DNA of 64,000 nucleotides, from the NCBI GenBank assembly GCA_910577105.1, contig CAJTMB010000005.1:57053-121052 (forward strand). Direction: 5' to 3'. Under the pieces are notes generated by a model. That model ran no database searches. It saw nothing but the letters and a program-made list of their open reading frames with translations, and was not told the origin of the DNA. The stretch comes from an uncultured Lachnospiraceae bacterium (GTDB taxonomy: Bacteria > Bacillota > Clostridia > Lachnospirales > Lachnospiraceae). A program made the position numbers and the translations under genes. Positions 42,632-50,739 of this stretch are shown piece after piece (within the stretch, counting starts at the first letter, position 1; every line of letters starts with the position of its first letter).

Positions 42632-44569
42632 TTAAATATCTCCCCTTTTTTCCCTGTGCAGATACTTTCTTTCATACATCAAATCATCCGCTTTTTTAAG
42701 AAAAAAGTCCAGATTGTGGTTTCCGATACGGTTGGTGTATGCCCCGATGCTTGCGTGAAGTTCATATTCCTTCCCGCTTCTTTGATTGTAATCCCAGATT
42801 CCCTGCTTAATCCGCCGTACCATTTCCTCTGTATGTTCCCCGATATCCAATCCTGTAAAGACAATCAGAAACTCATCACCGCCGATTCTGGCCGCTATTT
42901 CCCCGGACGTGGATGCCCTTATTATATCCGCCAGGGCAACAAGGGCCTTATCACCCTCCGCATGCCCGTATGTATCATTTATTTTTTTCAATCTGTCCAT
43001 ATCAAGCGAAATTACTGACATATCCAGATTTTTTGCCGCCTGCATCACCGTCTGGATTTTCTGGTAAAAACCGTTTCTGTTATAAAGATTGGTCAGCGGG
43101 TCGCACATGTAGACCCGCATCAGTTTCATCTGGGTTTTCTGCATCTCCAGAAGATAGCGGAAGCTGGTAATAAAAGACGCATATTGTGCAGACCAGAACG
43201 AATCCAAATCAAAAGAGATAACGGCATACCCTGCTGTCATTCCTTTCATATGAACCGTTACCACCAGAAAATAGTCATTCTCAGCAAACTGCACCTGTCT
43301 GTCAGGAATAAGTTCCCCAAAAGAAATCTGCTGCCCAAAATCCACCGCTGTTTCCTGCTCCTTATAGTGATAATGCAGCACATTCATTACTTTCGTATAA
43401 GTACATTCCTCATCTATATATTTGCCCGAATGACGGCGTTGAATCAACTCTGCCTCTTCCACAAGATTTTCATTGGCACAGAACCAAAAATCCTTATACC
43501 TGAGACTTTTCATATACTCAGGTATAGCATAAATCACTTCCTTCAAGTTTTCCGCATTGCCATAATTGGCAACCATCTGGTTCATATCCCATTGGTATCT
43601 GCTTTCTTTCCTAAACTCTTCCCGAAGCTGCATCAACTCAGAAACCACATATACATTTCCCGGTTCGGGACAACCACAGGAATGTCCCATCTGTATCTCT
43701 CCGGAAATGCATATTTCACTGTTTATCCATTTATCCGGGTTATGCCCGTCAATTATTTCAAAAATTACCTGCAGGCATTCATCCATACTACTGCCACCCG
43801 TTGTCAGGCTGGGACTGTTGTATCTGGCAAAGCTGACCGCATCAAATCCGCTTACGGCAATATCCTCCGGCACTCTGTAACCTCTTTCCTGAAGAAACCT
43901 GCACACACTGAAGGCCATATTGTCATTTGCACAGATAATGGCCTCCGGCAGTGAAAGTCCGCTTTCAAACATGTCCTGCATTGCCTTCTTTGTGGGCTCC
44001 TCCAAAAAATAACCGTAAAATACTCTCTCAGGCTCATACAAAATTCCGTTTTCAGCAAGCACTTCCCTAAATGCCTCCAGCCTGTCTTCGGCATAGCTGA
44101 TTCCCGGCACACCTCCCATAAAGTTTATGGTCCGGTAACCATGGTCCTCCACCATATGCTTTACAATTTTACGGAAAATTCCTTTGTAGTCAAAGGAAAC
44201 CTGAATCCCGTATTCCATATGCTTATTGACAACTATAACGGGAACCTTCGCTTCCTCCGCTCTTTTTGCAAAAGCAATCTGTTCCTCATCCTGCTTGAAA
44301 GACTCAGCCATTATAACGATAGCATCGTAACATCCGGCACTGACAGTCTGAAATATCTTTTTTTCTCCGGCATCATTGATATCCCCGTAGGAAAAATCCG
44401 TCAATGTGGAAAAAAATACTGCTTTACAGCAATGCTTCCTACATTCGCACACTATTTTCTTTATCAGGCGCTGCTGTTCGTCACTTGAAAAACAAGACAC
44501 GCAAAACGCAATCACTTTGTACGGCTGTCCATCTGAATACTTTTTTCCCAATTTTTCACTTCTTTCCAC
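42632..44569 (-). CDS. Diguanylate cyclase with LacI-type sensor domain
   Basis: The 645-residue protein has a LacI/periplasmic-binding-type sensor (about 15-305, with I-I-C-A-N-D-N-M-A-F and D-I-A-V-S-G-F-D), a middle region (about 310-470) and a C-terminal GGDEF domain (about 480-640) with intact R-I-G-G-D-E-F and no R-x-x-D inhibitory site just before it. There is no helix-turn-helix, signal peptide or membrane helix, so a cytosolic small molecule would control cyclic-di-GMP synthesis. The start is uncertain: GTG at 44569 lacks a good site; TTG at 44551 is possible. Confidence 0.88.
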   Translation of the reverse strand: MERSEKLGKKYSDGQPYKVIAFCVSCFSSDEQQRLIKKIVCECRKHCCKAVFFSTLTDFSYGDINDAGEKKIFQTVSAGCYDAIVIMAESFKQDEEQIAFAKRAEEAKVPVIVVNKHMEYGIQVSFDYKGIFRKIVKHMVEDHGYRTINFMGGVPGISYAEDRLEAFREVLAENGILYEPERVFYGYFLEEPTKKAMQDMFESGLSLPEAIICANDNMAFSVCRFLQERGYRVPEDIAVSGFDAVSFARYNSPSLTTGGSSMDECLQVIFEIIDGHNPDKWINSEICISGEIQMGHSCGCPEPGNVYVVSELMQLREEFRKESRYQWDMNQMVANYGNAENLKEVIYAIPEYMKSLRYKDFWFCANENLVEEAELIQRRHSGKYIDEECTYTKVMNVLHYHYKEQETAVDFGQQISFGELIPDRQVQFAENDYFLVVTVHMKGMTAGYAVISFDLDSFWSAQYASFITSFRYLLEMQKTQMKLMRVYMCDPLTNLYNRNGFYQKIQTVMQAAKNLDMSVISLDMDRLKKINDTYGHAEGDKALVALADIIRASTSGEIAARIGGDEFLIVFTGLDIGEHTEEMVRRIKQGIWDYNQRSGKEYELHASIGAYTNRIGNHNLDFFLKKADDLMYERKYLHREKRGDI

Positions 44570-44693
44570 GCGTACGGCATTGTTGTAACCGGTAAATGTT
44601 CCCTATGTAATAGTATAACAAACTTATCTGATTTATTAATATAGTATAAATTCATAAAGTTTATAATCAATTTTTGTCAAAATATATATTACA

Positions 44694-45656
44694 TTACCAT
44701 TCCAATACCGCAGTCCCCCAGGTGAGCCCTGCGCCAAAGCCGGAAAGAACCAGTAAATCCCCGCGTTTTAACGCTCCTTTCTTATTCATTTCATCCAAAA
44801 GAATCGGAACGCTGGCTGCTGAAATATTGCCGCAATGGTCCAGACTGATGGGAAATTTATTTTCTTCCGCTTTCAGCCTTTTTGCAACTGCCTGCAAAAT
44901 CCGAAGATTTGCCTGATGCAAAATAAAATAATCTATCTGTTTTGCCTCAATCTTTGCTTTTTCCAGAACACGGTTTATAGATGCAGGCACTGTACCCACT
45001 GCAAATTTATAAACCTCCTGACCATTCATATGGATAAAGTCCTGCACAAAATCCCTCTGAACAAGAAAATTACTGCAAGGTCTGTTCCTGCAGAAAATCG
45101 CCTGCCCTCTCTTGCCGTCTGAACCTTGTTCAAAGACAAATATTCCCTGACTGCTTCTTTGCACAACTGCTGCGCCTGCTCCATCACCAAATAGTACACA
45201 TGTACTTCTGTCCGTCCAATCCATCATTTTGGACAGAGTTTCGGCGCCAACCACCAGTGCTGTTTCATACATTCCGCTCTGCAGATAGGCATATGCTGTA
45301 TTTAATGCAAACATGAATCCCGAGCATGCCGCATTGATATCAAAGGCAACAGCCTTGTCTGCCCCCAATGCCGCCTGCAATTCACAGGCTGTCGAAGGCG
45401 TCACAAAATCTCCCGTAATACTTCCCACAATTATCAAATCCAAATCTTTTGCCGAAAGTCCCGCATCTGCAAGCGCCTGTAACGATGCCTCCAACGCCAT
45501 CCCTGTCGTTGTTTCATCCTTTGCCAGCCTTCGTTCCCTGATTCCCGTCCTGCTGCTAATCCATTCATCAGAAGTTTCCATGACAGCAGCAAGGTCATCA
45601 TTTGTCACCACCGTCCCGGGAAGACAGCTTCCGGTTCCTGCTATTTTAATTGTCAT
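44694..45656 (-). CDS. fabH: 3-oxoacyl-ACP synthase III
   Basis: The 320-residue protein has the FabH triad: Cys in F-D-I-N-A-A-C-S-G-F, His in I-L-H-Q-A-N-L-R-I, Asn in H-C-G-N-I-S-A-A-S. It condenses acetyl-CoA or a branched starter with malonyl-ACP to begin fatty-acid synthesis. The start at 45656 follows GAGG; the ATG at 45668 has no site. It is the last gene of the fab operon here, whereas in many Clostridia it is first. Confidence 0.95.
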   Translation of the reverse strand: MTIKIAGTGSCLPGTVVTNDDLAAVMETSDEWISSRTGIRERRLAKDETTTGMALEASLQALADAGLSAKDLDLIIVGSITGDFVTPSTACELQAALGADKAVAFDINAACSGFMFALNTAYAYLQSGMYETALVVGAETLSKMMDWTDRSTCVLFGDGAGAAVVQRSSQGIFVFEQGSDGKRGQAIFCRNRPCSNFLVQRDFVQDFIHMNGQEVYKFAVGTVPASINRVLEKAKIEAKQIDYFILHQANLRILQAVAKRLKAEENKFPISLDHCGNISAASVPILLDEMNKKGALKRGDLLVLSGFGAGLTWGTAVLEW

Positions 45657-45701
45657 ATTTATCCTCATTTCTGTTACGCATGTTACCCGCCTTTATGGCT
45701 T

Positions 45702-46130
45702 TTATGTAAGCATGAAAGAAAGGTTTGCACTGGCAACCAGCTTACCGTCAACAAAAGCCCTTCCGTCACCGTATCCCACCGGTCCCTTGGTCTTAGTAAT
45801 AACCGTTTCCAGCATCAGCACATCCCCCGGAACTACTTTTCCTTTAAATCTGGCATCCCTGATGCCGCCAAACAAGGCGAGCCTGCCCTTGTTTTCGGGC
45901 AGGCTCAGCATCGCCACTGCACCGGTCTGTGCCAGCGCTTCCACCACAAGCACTCCCGGCATAATAGGCTCCTGCGGAAAATGTCCGGCAAAAAACGGTT
46001 CATTAAACGTAACGCATTTTTTCCCTACTGCTTTTACTCCTGCCGTCAATTCCTCTATTGTGTCTACCAGCAAAAAAGGCGCCCTGTGCGGAATAATCTC
46101 CATTATCTGCTGTGTATTTAATATTGACAT
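45702..46130 (-). CDS. fabZ: 3-hydroxyacyl-ACP dehydratase
   Basis: The 142-residue hot-dog-fold protein has the catalytic His in F-A-G-H-F-P-Q-E-P-I-M-P-G and Glu in V-V-E-A-L-A-Q. It removes water from 3-hydroxyacyl-ACP in each elongation cycle. Length is normal. Lies between fabF and fabH on the same strand. Confidence 0.96.
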   Translation of the reverse strand: MSILNTQQIMEIIPHRAPFLLVDTIEELTAGVKAVGKKCVTFNEPFFAGHFPQEPIMPGVLVVEALAQTGAVAMLSLPENKGRLALFGGIRDARFKGKVVPGDVLMLETVITKTKGPVGYGDGRAFVDGKLVASANLSFMLT

Positions 46131-46167
46131 CTGTATACCTCTGCCTTTCCCCCGGAGTAAACCGGTG

Positions 46168-47403
46168 TTAATAGTCCCATTTTTTTACAATAATGCTGGC
46201 ATTGTGCCCGCCAAAGCCCAGTGAATTGGAAAGAGCATACCGTAGTGTTTCTTCTACAGGCTCTTTACAATAATCCAAATCACATTCTTCATCAGGAACC
46301 TGATACCCCGCTGTCTTGTGAATAAAGTTTTCTTCCAATTCCTTTACACAGGTAACAAATTCCAGTGCACCGGCTGCCCCCAGAAGATGACCCACAAGTG
46401 ACTTGGTAGAGTTAACCTTTAAATTGCGGGCATGTTCCCCAAACAAAAGCTTAATTGCCCTTGTTTCAAATAAGTCATTGTGGTGCGTCCCCGTTCCATG
46501 GGCATTGATGTAGGTAATTTCCGCTTTATCAATACCGGCATCCGCAATTGCATACTCCATTGCCTTAGCAGCACCTGCGCCGTCTTCTGCCGGCGAAGTA
46601 ATATGATAGGCATCCGAAGTACAGCCATATCCAATTACTTCCGCATAAATCCTTGCTCCCCGTTTTTCTGCGTGGGATAATTCCTCCAATACCACAACAG
46701 CCGAACCCTCTCCCATCACAAAACCATTCCTTTCTTTGTCAAAAGGAATGGAACAGCGCGCCGGGTCATTGGAGGTACTGAGCGCCGTCAATGCAGTAAA
46801 ACCTGCAATACCTACAGGTGTAATGCTGCTCTCCGTGCCTCCCGCCACCATGATATCCGCATCACCATACTGAATGGAGCGAAAAGCCTCCCCGATGGAA
46901 TTGGTTCCGGTTGCACATGCTGTAACCACATTGATGCTTTTGCCTTTCAGTCCAAACTGGATGGACACATTGCCGGATGCCATATTGCCAATCATCATGG
47001 GAACAAACAAAGGATTTATCCTGGAAGGTCCTTTTTCCAGAAGTTTAGCATGTTCCCGCTCCATTGCCTGCAGGGAACCGATACCGGAGCCTATGGAAAC
47101 ACCTGCCTTGAAAGCATCCTCTTTTTCCAAATCAAGTCCTGCATCCGATATGGCTTCCTTTGCCGCCGCCACTGCATACTGGCAAAACAGCTCCATCCGC
47201 TTTGCCGCCTTAAAATCCATATAATCTTTTCCTTCAAATCCCTTTACCTCTGCCGCCAGATGACATTTGTACCCTGTGGCATCGAACCTGGTAATCGGGG
47301 CAAATCCCGTTTTGCCAGCCTTTACATTTTCCCAAAACTCTGAGACCGACAGACCGATAGGCGTAATTGCTCCCATGCCTGTCACCACTACTCTTCTGCT
47401 CAT
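46168..47403 (-). CDS. fabF: 3-oxoacyl-ACP synthase II
   Basis: The 411-residue thiolase-fold enzyme has Cys in V-V-T-A-C-A-T-G-T-N, His in N-A-H-G-T-G-T and His in L-V-G-H-L-L-G-A-A-G. It elongates acyl-ACP by two carbons. The start at 47403 (M-S-R-R-V-V-V-T-G-M-G) follows GGAAGGAG; a longer reading to 47532 would run into palindromic element copy B and is an artefact. Separated from fabG by that element. Confidence 0.96.
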   Translation of the reverse strand: MSRRVVVTGMGAITPIGLSVSEFWENVKAGKTGFAPITRFDATGYKCHLAAEVKGFEGKDYMDFKAAKRMELFCQYAVAAAKEAISDAGLDLEKEDAFKAGVSIGSGIGSLQAMEREHAKLLEKGPSRINPLFVPMMIGNMASGNVSIQFGLKGKSINVVTACATGTNSIGEAFRSIQYGDADIMVAGGTESSITPVGIAGFTALTALSTSNDPARCSIPFDKERNGFVMGEGSAVVVLEELSHAEKRGARIYAEVIGYGCTSDAYHITSPAEDGAGAAKAMEYAIADAGIDKAEITYINAHGTGTHHNDLFETRAIKLLFGEHARNLKVNSTKSLVGHLLGAAGALEFVTCVKELEENFIHKTAGYQVPDEECDLDYCKEPVEETLRYALSNSLGFGGHNASIIVKKWDY

Positions 47404-47443
47404 TCTACTTCTCCTTCCGATATGTTTCAATTCCCCCATTTTT

Positions 47444-47616
47444 GCATATTGGACAGCGGCGGTTTGAGGGCGCATTTGATTCCATAAAGGACCCTGTAAA
47501 AACACCGGCATTTGGATGTCGTTCTTTGACATCCTACGTGCCGCTGTGTTTTTACCGGAGTGAGAACGTGTCCTGTTGGAACAAATGCGCCCTCAAACCG
47601 CCGCTGTTCAATATGC
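47444..47616. repeat. Dispersed palindromic element, copy B
   Basis: Arms of 35 bp (47444-47478 with 47582-47616; one G/T position, a wobble in RNA) enclose a 103-base core (47479-47581). The core helices are kept by paired changes relative to copies A and C: AGGAC/GTCCT, CAC/GTG next to the AAAAA/TTTTT helix, CGGCA/TGCCG and GGATGTC/GACATCC. It lies between fabG and fabF inside the operon, 14 bases after the fabG stop. Confidence 0.95.
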
Positions 47617-47630
47617 GGAAATATAAAAAT

Positions 47631-48371
47631 TTACATATGCATACCGCCATCCACGGAAATGACCTGTCCCGTAATGTATGCTGCTTTATCGCTTGCCAGA
47701 AAGGCTACTGTTTCGGCAATATCCTTCGGCGTACCTGCTTTTCCTAACGGAATCTGACCCAGAACTGCCTGTTTTGCAGTATCGCTCATGGCTTTCGTCA
47801 TGTCTGTGTCAATGAATCCCGGGGCTACCGCGTTAACGGTAATGCCTCTGCTCGCCAGTTCCCTTGCAACACTTTTTGTCAAACCGATTACACCGGCTTT
47901 GCTTGCCGCATAATTTGCCTGTCCCGCATTGCCCAGAAGACCTGTCACAGATGTCATATTTATAATTCTGCCGCTTTTTTGTTTTAAAAAAGGACGATAA
48001 ATATGTTTTATGCAGTTAAAAGTACCCTTTAAATTTGTATCCAAAACAGAATCAAAATCTTCCTCTGAAATTTTCATTAACAGATTATCCTTTGTAATGC
48101 CGGCATTGTTAACCAGTATATCCAAATGACCATATGTTTCCATTGCCTGCACAATCATGGTTCCACAGGCATCATAATCCGAAACAGAACCTTGTATGGC
48201 AATAGCGCTTCCGCCCATTGATACAATCTGCGCAACCACCTCCCCGGCTTTTTCCTTTGAACCGTTATAATTGACAATAACTGCAGCGCCGTATCCCGCT
48301 AGTGTTAAGGCAATTTCCCGTCCAATTCCCCGGCTGGCTCCCGTTACCAGTGCAACTTTTCCTTTTAACAT
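47631..48371 (-). CDS. fabG: 3-oxoacyl-ACP reductase
   Basis: The 246-residue short-chain dehydrogenase has the NADP loop T-G-A-S-R-G-I-G, N-N-A-G-I-T, the catalytic Ser in M-T-S-V-T-G, and Tyr/Lys in Y-A-A-S-K-A-G. It reduces 3-oxoacyl-ACP. The start at 48371 follows AAGGAG; the longer reading to 48416 overlaps fabD's region without a site. Product ends V-D-G-G-M-H-M as usual. Confidence 0.96.
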   Translation of the reverse strand: MLKGKVALVTGASRGIGREIALTLAGYGAAVIVNYNGSKEKAGEVVAQIVSMGGSAIAIQGSVSDYDACGTMIVQAMETYGHLDILVNNAGITKDNLLMKISEEDFDSVLDTNLKGTFNCIKHIYRPFLKQKSGRIINMTSVTGLLGNAGQANYAASKAGVIGLTKSVARELASRGITVNAVAPGFIDTDMTKAMSDTAKQAVLGQIPLGKAGTPKDIAETVAFLASDKAAYITGQVISVDGGMHM

Positions 48372-48419
48372 GTATTTCTCCTTCTTTAAATCAGGATTTG
48401 CAATCTCTTGACACATCTG

Positions 48420-49343
48420 TCAGTTTTGTTGCAATCCGTCCAATTTTTCCAAATCTTCCAGCTTTTCTATATTTATTGCTGTAACACTTTTGTTAATTTT
48501 CCTCACAAATCCCGTCAATGTTTTTCCGGGGCCGATTTCAATAAATTTATCTACGCCGTCTGCAATCATTCTTTCTACCGACTGCTGCCAGCGTACGGGG
48601 GAGGATACCTGTTTTTCAAGAAGGTCCTTCACCTCGCTGCAATCCTCTACATAATCTGCAGTAACATTCGTGAGGTACGGCGTCTTTATTTCCTGTAATT
48701 GTACGGTGTCAAGCTCTTTACACAGCTTTTTTCCCGCCTCTTTAAGCATCGGGGAGTGAAAAGGCCCGCTGACCTTTAACGAAATGCACCTCTTTGCCCC
48801 TGACTGCATCAGTTTTTCTTCCGCCTCTTTGACCGCCTTGATTTCACCGGTAATGACAATCTGGCCGGGACAATTATAATTGGCAATGCCGACCTGCCCT
48901 GAAACCTTTTTACAAATGCTCTCAATGTCCTCCGTTTCCGCCCCCAGCACTGCCGTCATTGCCCCACCTTCAGGTACCGCTTCCTGCATATAAATACCCC
49001 TTTTCCTGATTACACGGAAAATATCTTCCAGTTCCATAACACCGGCCGTATATAAAGCACCGTATTCCCCCAGACTTAAGCCCGCAGTGACATCCGGAAA
49101 GATACCCTTTTCCTCCACGGCCTTTAATATGGCAATTTCAGTAGCCAGCATGGCTATCTGTGTGTACTCCGTTATATGAATCTTTTCATTCTCCTCAAAG
49201 CAAAGTGCCTTCATATCAAGTCCTGTAGCAGCTTGCGCCGCCTCATAGACTGCTTTACAGGCAGGAATGCTGTCATAAAAGTCCTTGCCCATACCCACAT
49301 ACTGCGAACCCTGTCCCGGAAAAATAAAAGCTGTCTTTCCCAT
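48420..49343 (-). CDS. fabD: Malonyl-CoA:ACP transacylase
   Basis: The 307-residue protein has F-P-G-Q-G-S-Q near its start, the nucleophile Ser in G-L-S-L-G-E-Y and the catalytic His in G-P-F-H-S-P-M. It loads malonyl units onto ACP. Starts M-G-K-T-A-F at 49343 after GGAGG (spacing 5); ATG codons at 49346 and 49355 are closer to or upstream of that site. A FabT-like palindrome (49360-49372) lies in its 5' leader. Confidence 0.95.
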   Translation of the reverse strand: MGKTAFIFPGQGSQYVGMGKDFYDSIPACKAVYEAAQAATGLDMKALCFEENEKIHITEYTQIAMLATEIAILKAVEEKGIFPDVTAGLSLGEYGALYTAGVMELEDIFRVIRKRGIYMQEAVPEGGAMTAVLGAETEDIESICKKVSGQVGIANYNCPGQIVITGEIKAVKEAEEKLMQSGAKRCISLKVSGPFHSPMLKEAGKKLCKELDTVQLQEIKTPYLTNVTADYVEDCSEVKDLLEKQVSSPVRWQQSVERMIADGVDKFIEIGPGKTLTGFVRKINKSVTAINIEKLEDLEKLDGLQQN

Positions 49344-49359
49344 CATTTCCTCCAAATAG

Positions 49360-49372
49360 TTTGAGTTTCAAA
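49360..49372. promoter_or_regulatory. FabT-like operator upstream of fabD
   Basis: TTTGAGTTTCAAA, a TTTGA-N3-TCAAA palindrome, the same form as at 50690. It lies 17 bases before the fabD start. Confidence 0.55.
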
Positions 49373-49389
49373 ATATAAAACAGTTTTAC

Positions 49390-49413
49390 AGTTAGAATTT
49401 CTTTTCATGCTAT
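49390..49413 (-). repeat. Likely remnant of the 51892-type structured element
   Basis: AGTTAGAATTTCTTTTCATGCTAT matches 51954-51977 at about 21 of 24 positions and, like it, begins within a few bases of a stop codon, here that of fabK. The rest of the element is missing or too changed to see. Confidence 0.5.
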
Positions 49414-49417
49414 TTCG

Positions 49418-50341
49418 TCATCTATGTAATAATTTCTCCGCCCCATCCATAATTTCCTTTATCATTTCCTCACATGTCTGTTCTTTTGTAATCATCCCGG
49501 CTATCTGCCCTGCCATCACGGTACCGTTTACCACATCGCCTTCCATAACCGCTTTTCTAAGGGAACCAAGCGTAAGCTGCTCCAGTTCCTCAAAGGGTGC
49601 GCCTTCTTTTTCCAGCTTAAGGTATTCCCTTGTCATTCTGTTCCGAAGCTGACGAATGGGATGTCCGTGGCTCATACCCGTGACTTCGGAGTCAATGTCC
49701 TTAGCCTTAATTATCTTTTCTTTGTAATTGGCATGTGTAATCGCCTCAGCCGCCACGCAGAATCTGGTGCCCATCTGCACCCCTTCCGCTCCCAGCATCA
49801 TGGCAGCGGCCACACCTCTGCCGTCCGCAATCCCCCCGGCAGCGATTACCGGAATACCTACCGCATCCACAACCTGCGGCACCAGCGTCATGGTAGTAGC
49901 CGCACCGATATGTCCGCCCGCTTCCATGCCTTCTGCCACAACGGCATCCGCTCCCGACCGCTCCATCAGCCTTGCCAGCGCCACACTTGCTACGACGGGA
50001 ATTACCTTAACGCCTGCACGCTTCCACAGTTCCATATACTTAGCAGGATTGCCTGCACCGGTAGTCACCACTTTTACATCTTCTTCTACCACAATTTTTG
50101 CAACTTCTTCTGCATTGGGATTCATCAACATGACATTCACGCCAAACGGCTTATCTGTCAATTCTTTTACTTTTTGAATCTGTTCACGCACTACCTCGGG
50201 CGGCGCACTTGCTGCCCCGATAAGCCCTAAGCCGCCCGCCTCGGATACCGCTGCTGCCAGATGGTACTCAGCCACCCAGGCCATGCCTCCCTGAATAATG
50301 GGATACTTAATGCCAAGCAGCCCGGTTACTCTTGTATTCAT
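49418..50341 (-). CDS. fabK: Enoyl-ACP reductase, FMN-dependent
   Basis: The 307-residue FMN-binding TIM-barrel has I-I-Q-G-G-M-A-W at the start, E-A-G-G-H-I-G-A, I-P-V-I-A-A-G-G-I-A-D-G and G-A-E-G-V-Q-M-G-T-R-F, all typical of FabK/nitronate-monooxygenase-fold enoyl reductases. It performs the last reduction of each elongation cycle and makes the cell insensitive to FabI inhibitors. The start at 50341 follows GGAGG (8 bases). Confidence 0.94.
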   Translation of the reverse strand: MNTRVTGLLGIKYPIIQGGMAWVAEYHLAAAVSEAGGLGLIGAASAPPEVVREQIQKVKELTDKPFGVNVMLMNPNAEEVAKIVVEEDVKVVTTGAGNPAKYMELWKRAGVKVIPVVASVALARLMERSGADAVVAEGMEAGGHIGAATTMTLVPQVVDAVGIPVIAAGGIADGRGVAAAMMLGAEGVQMGTRFCVAAEAITHANYKEKIIKAKDIDSEVTGMSHGHPIRQLRNRMTREYLKLEKEGAPFEELEQLTLGSLRKAVMEGDVVNGTVMAGQIAGMITKEQTCEEMIKEIMDGAEKLLHR

Positions 50342-50349
50342 CAATCCAA

Positions 50350-50390
50350 CCTCCATGCCGCAGTTTCACTGCGACTCATAATCCCATGGA
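50350..50390 (-). promoter_or_regulatory. Hairpin covering the fabK ribosome-binding site
   Basis: CGCAG/CTGCG (50359-50363 with 50369-50373) stacked near TCCATG/CATGGA (50352-50357 with 50385-50390) would hide the GGAGG of fabK (50354-50350 on the minus strand). Possible translational control. Confidence 0.4.
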
Positions 50391-50407
50391 ACTATAGCTT
50401 CAAGTAT

Positions 50408-50430
50408 GAAAAGTGTCTGCGTAACAGACA
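50408..50430 (-). terminator. Weak terminator-like hairpin after acpP
   Basis: TGTCTG/CAGACA (50414-50419 with 50425-50430) with a 5-base loop, then CTTTTC on the minus strand, 4 bases past the acpP stop. A weak stop here would give more acpP than fabK mRNA. Confidence 0.5.
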
Positions 50431-50434
50431 TTTT

Positions 50435-50665
50435 TTACGCTACGTCTTTCGCTTTCAAATATTCTATTACATCACCCACGGTAGCAATCTTTTCCAAGTC
50501 CTCAGAAGGTATCTCCGTGTCAAATTCCTCCTCCAGTGCCATTACCAGTTCAAACAAATCCAAGGAATCCGCACCTAAGTCATCCTTAAAAGAGGAACTT
50601 TCGGTAATTTCAACGCCATCAAGGTTTAACTGTTCCTGAATGATTTTTTTTACTCTCTCCAACAT
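50435..50665 (-). CDS. acpP: Acyl carrier protein
   Basis: The 76-residue acidic helical protein carries the phosphopantetheine site D-S-L in L-G-A-D-S-L-D-L-F-E-L-V. It holds growing acyl chains as thioesters for the Fab enzymes encoded downstream. First gene of the fab operon, with a strong promoter and a FabT-like box just upstream. Confidence 0.97.
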   Translation of the reverse strand: MLERVKKIIQEQLNLDGVEITESSSFKDDLGADSLDLFELVMALEEEFDTEIPSEDLEKIATVGDVIEYLKAKDVA

Positions 50666-50689
50666 AGTAATTCTCCTTTATTAAAATAG

Positions 50690-50702
50690 TTTGACAATCA
50701 AA
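50690..50702. promoter_or_regulatory. FabT-like operator at the acpP promoter
   Basis: TTTGACAATCAAA, a TTTGA-N3-TCAAA palindrome, resembles the MarR-type FabT box of streptococci. It abuts the -10 and covers the start of transcription. Confidence 0.6.
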
Positions 50703-50730
50703 GTATATGTGGCATCCTATATTTTGTCAA
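50702..50730 (-). promoter_or_regulatory. Promoter of the fab operon
   Basis: TTGACA (50730-50725) and TATACT (50707-50702) on the minus strand, 17 bases apart, upstream of acpP and directly after the MraY-like gene. Confidence 0.85.
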
Positions 50731-50739
50731 GTATTTTCT

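Noticed and set aside
47404..47532. 43-residue N-terminal extension of FabF
   Set aside because: It runs through element copy B; the FabF N-terminus is M-S-R-R-V-V-V-T-G at 47403 after GGAAGGAG.
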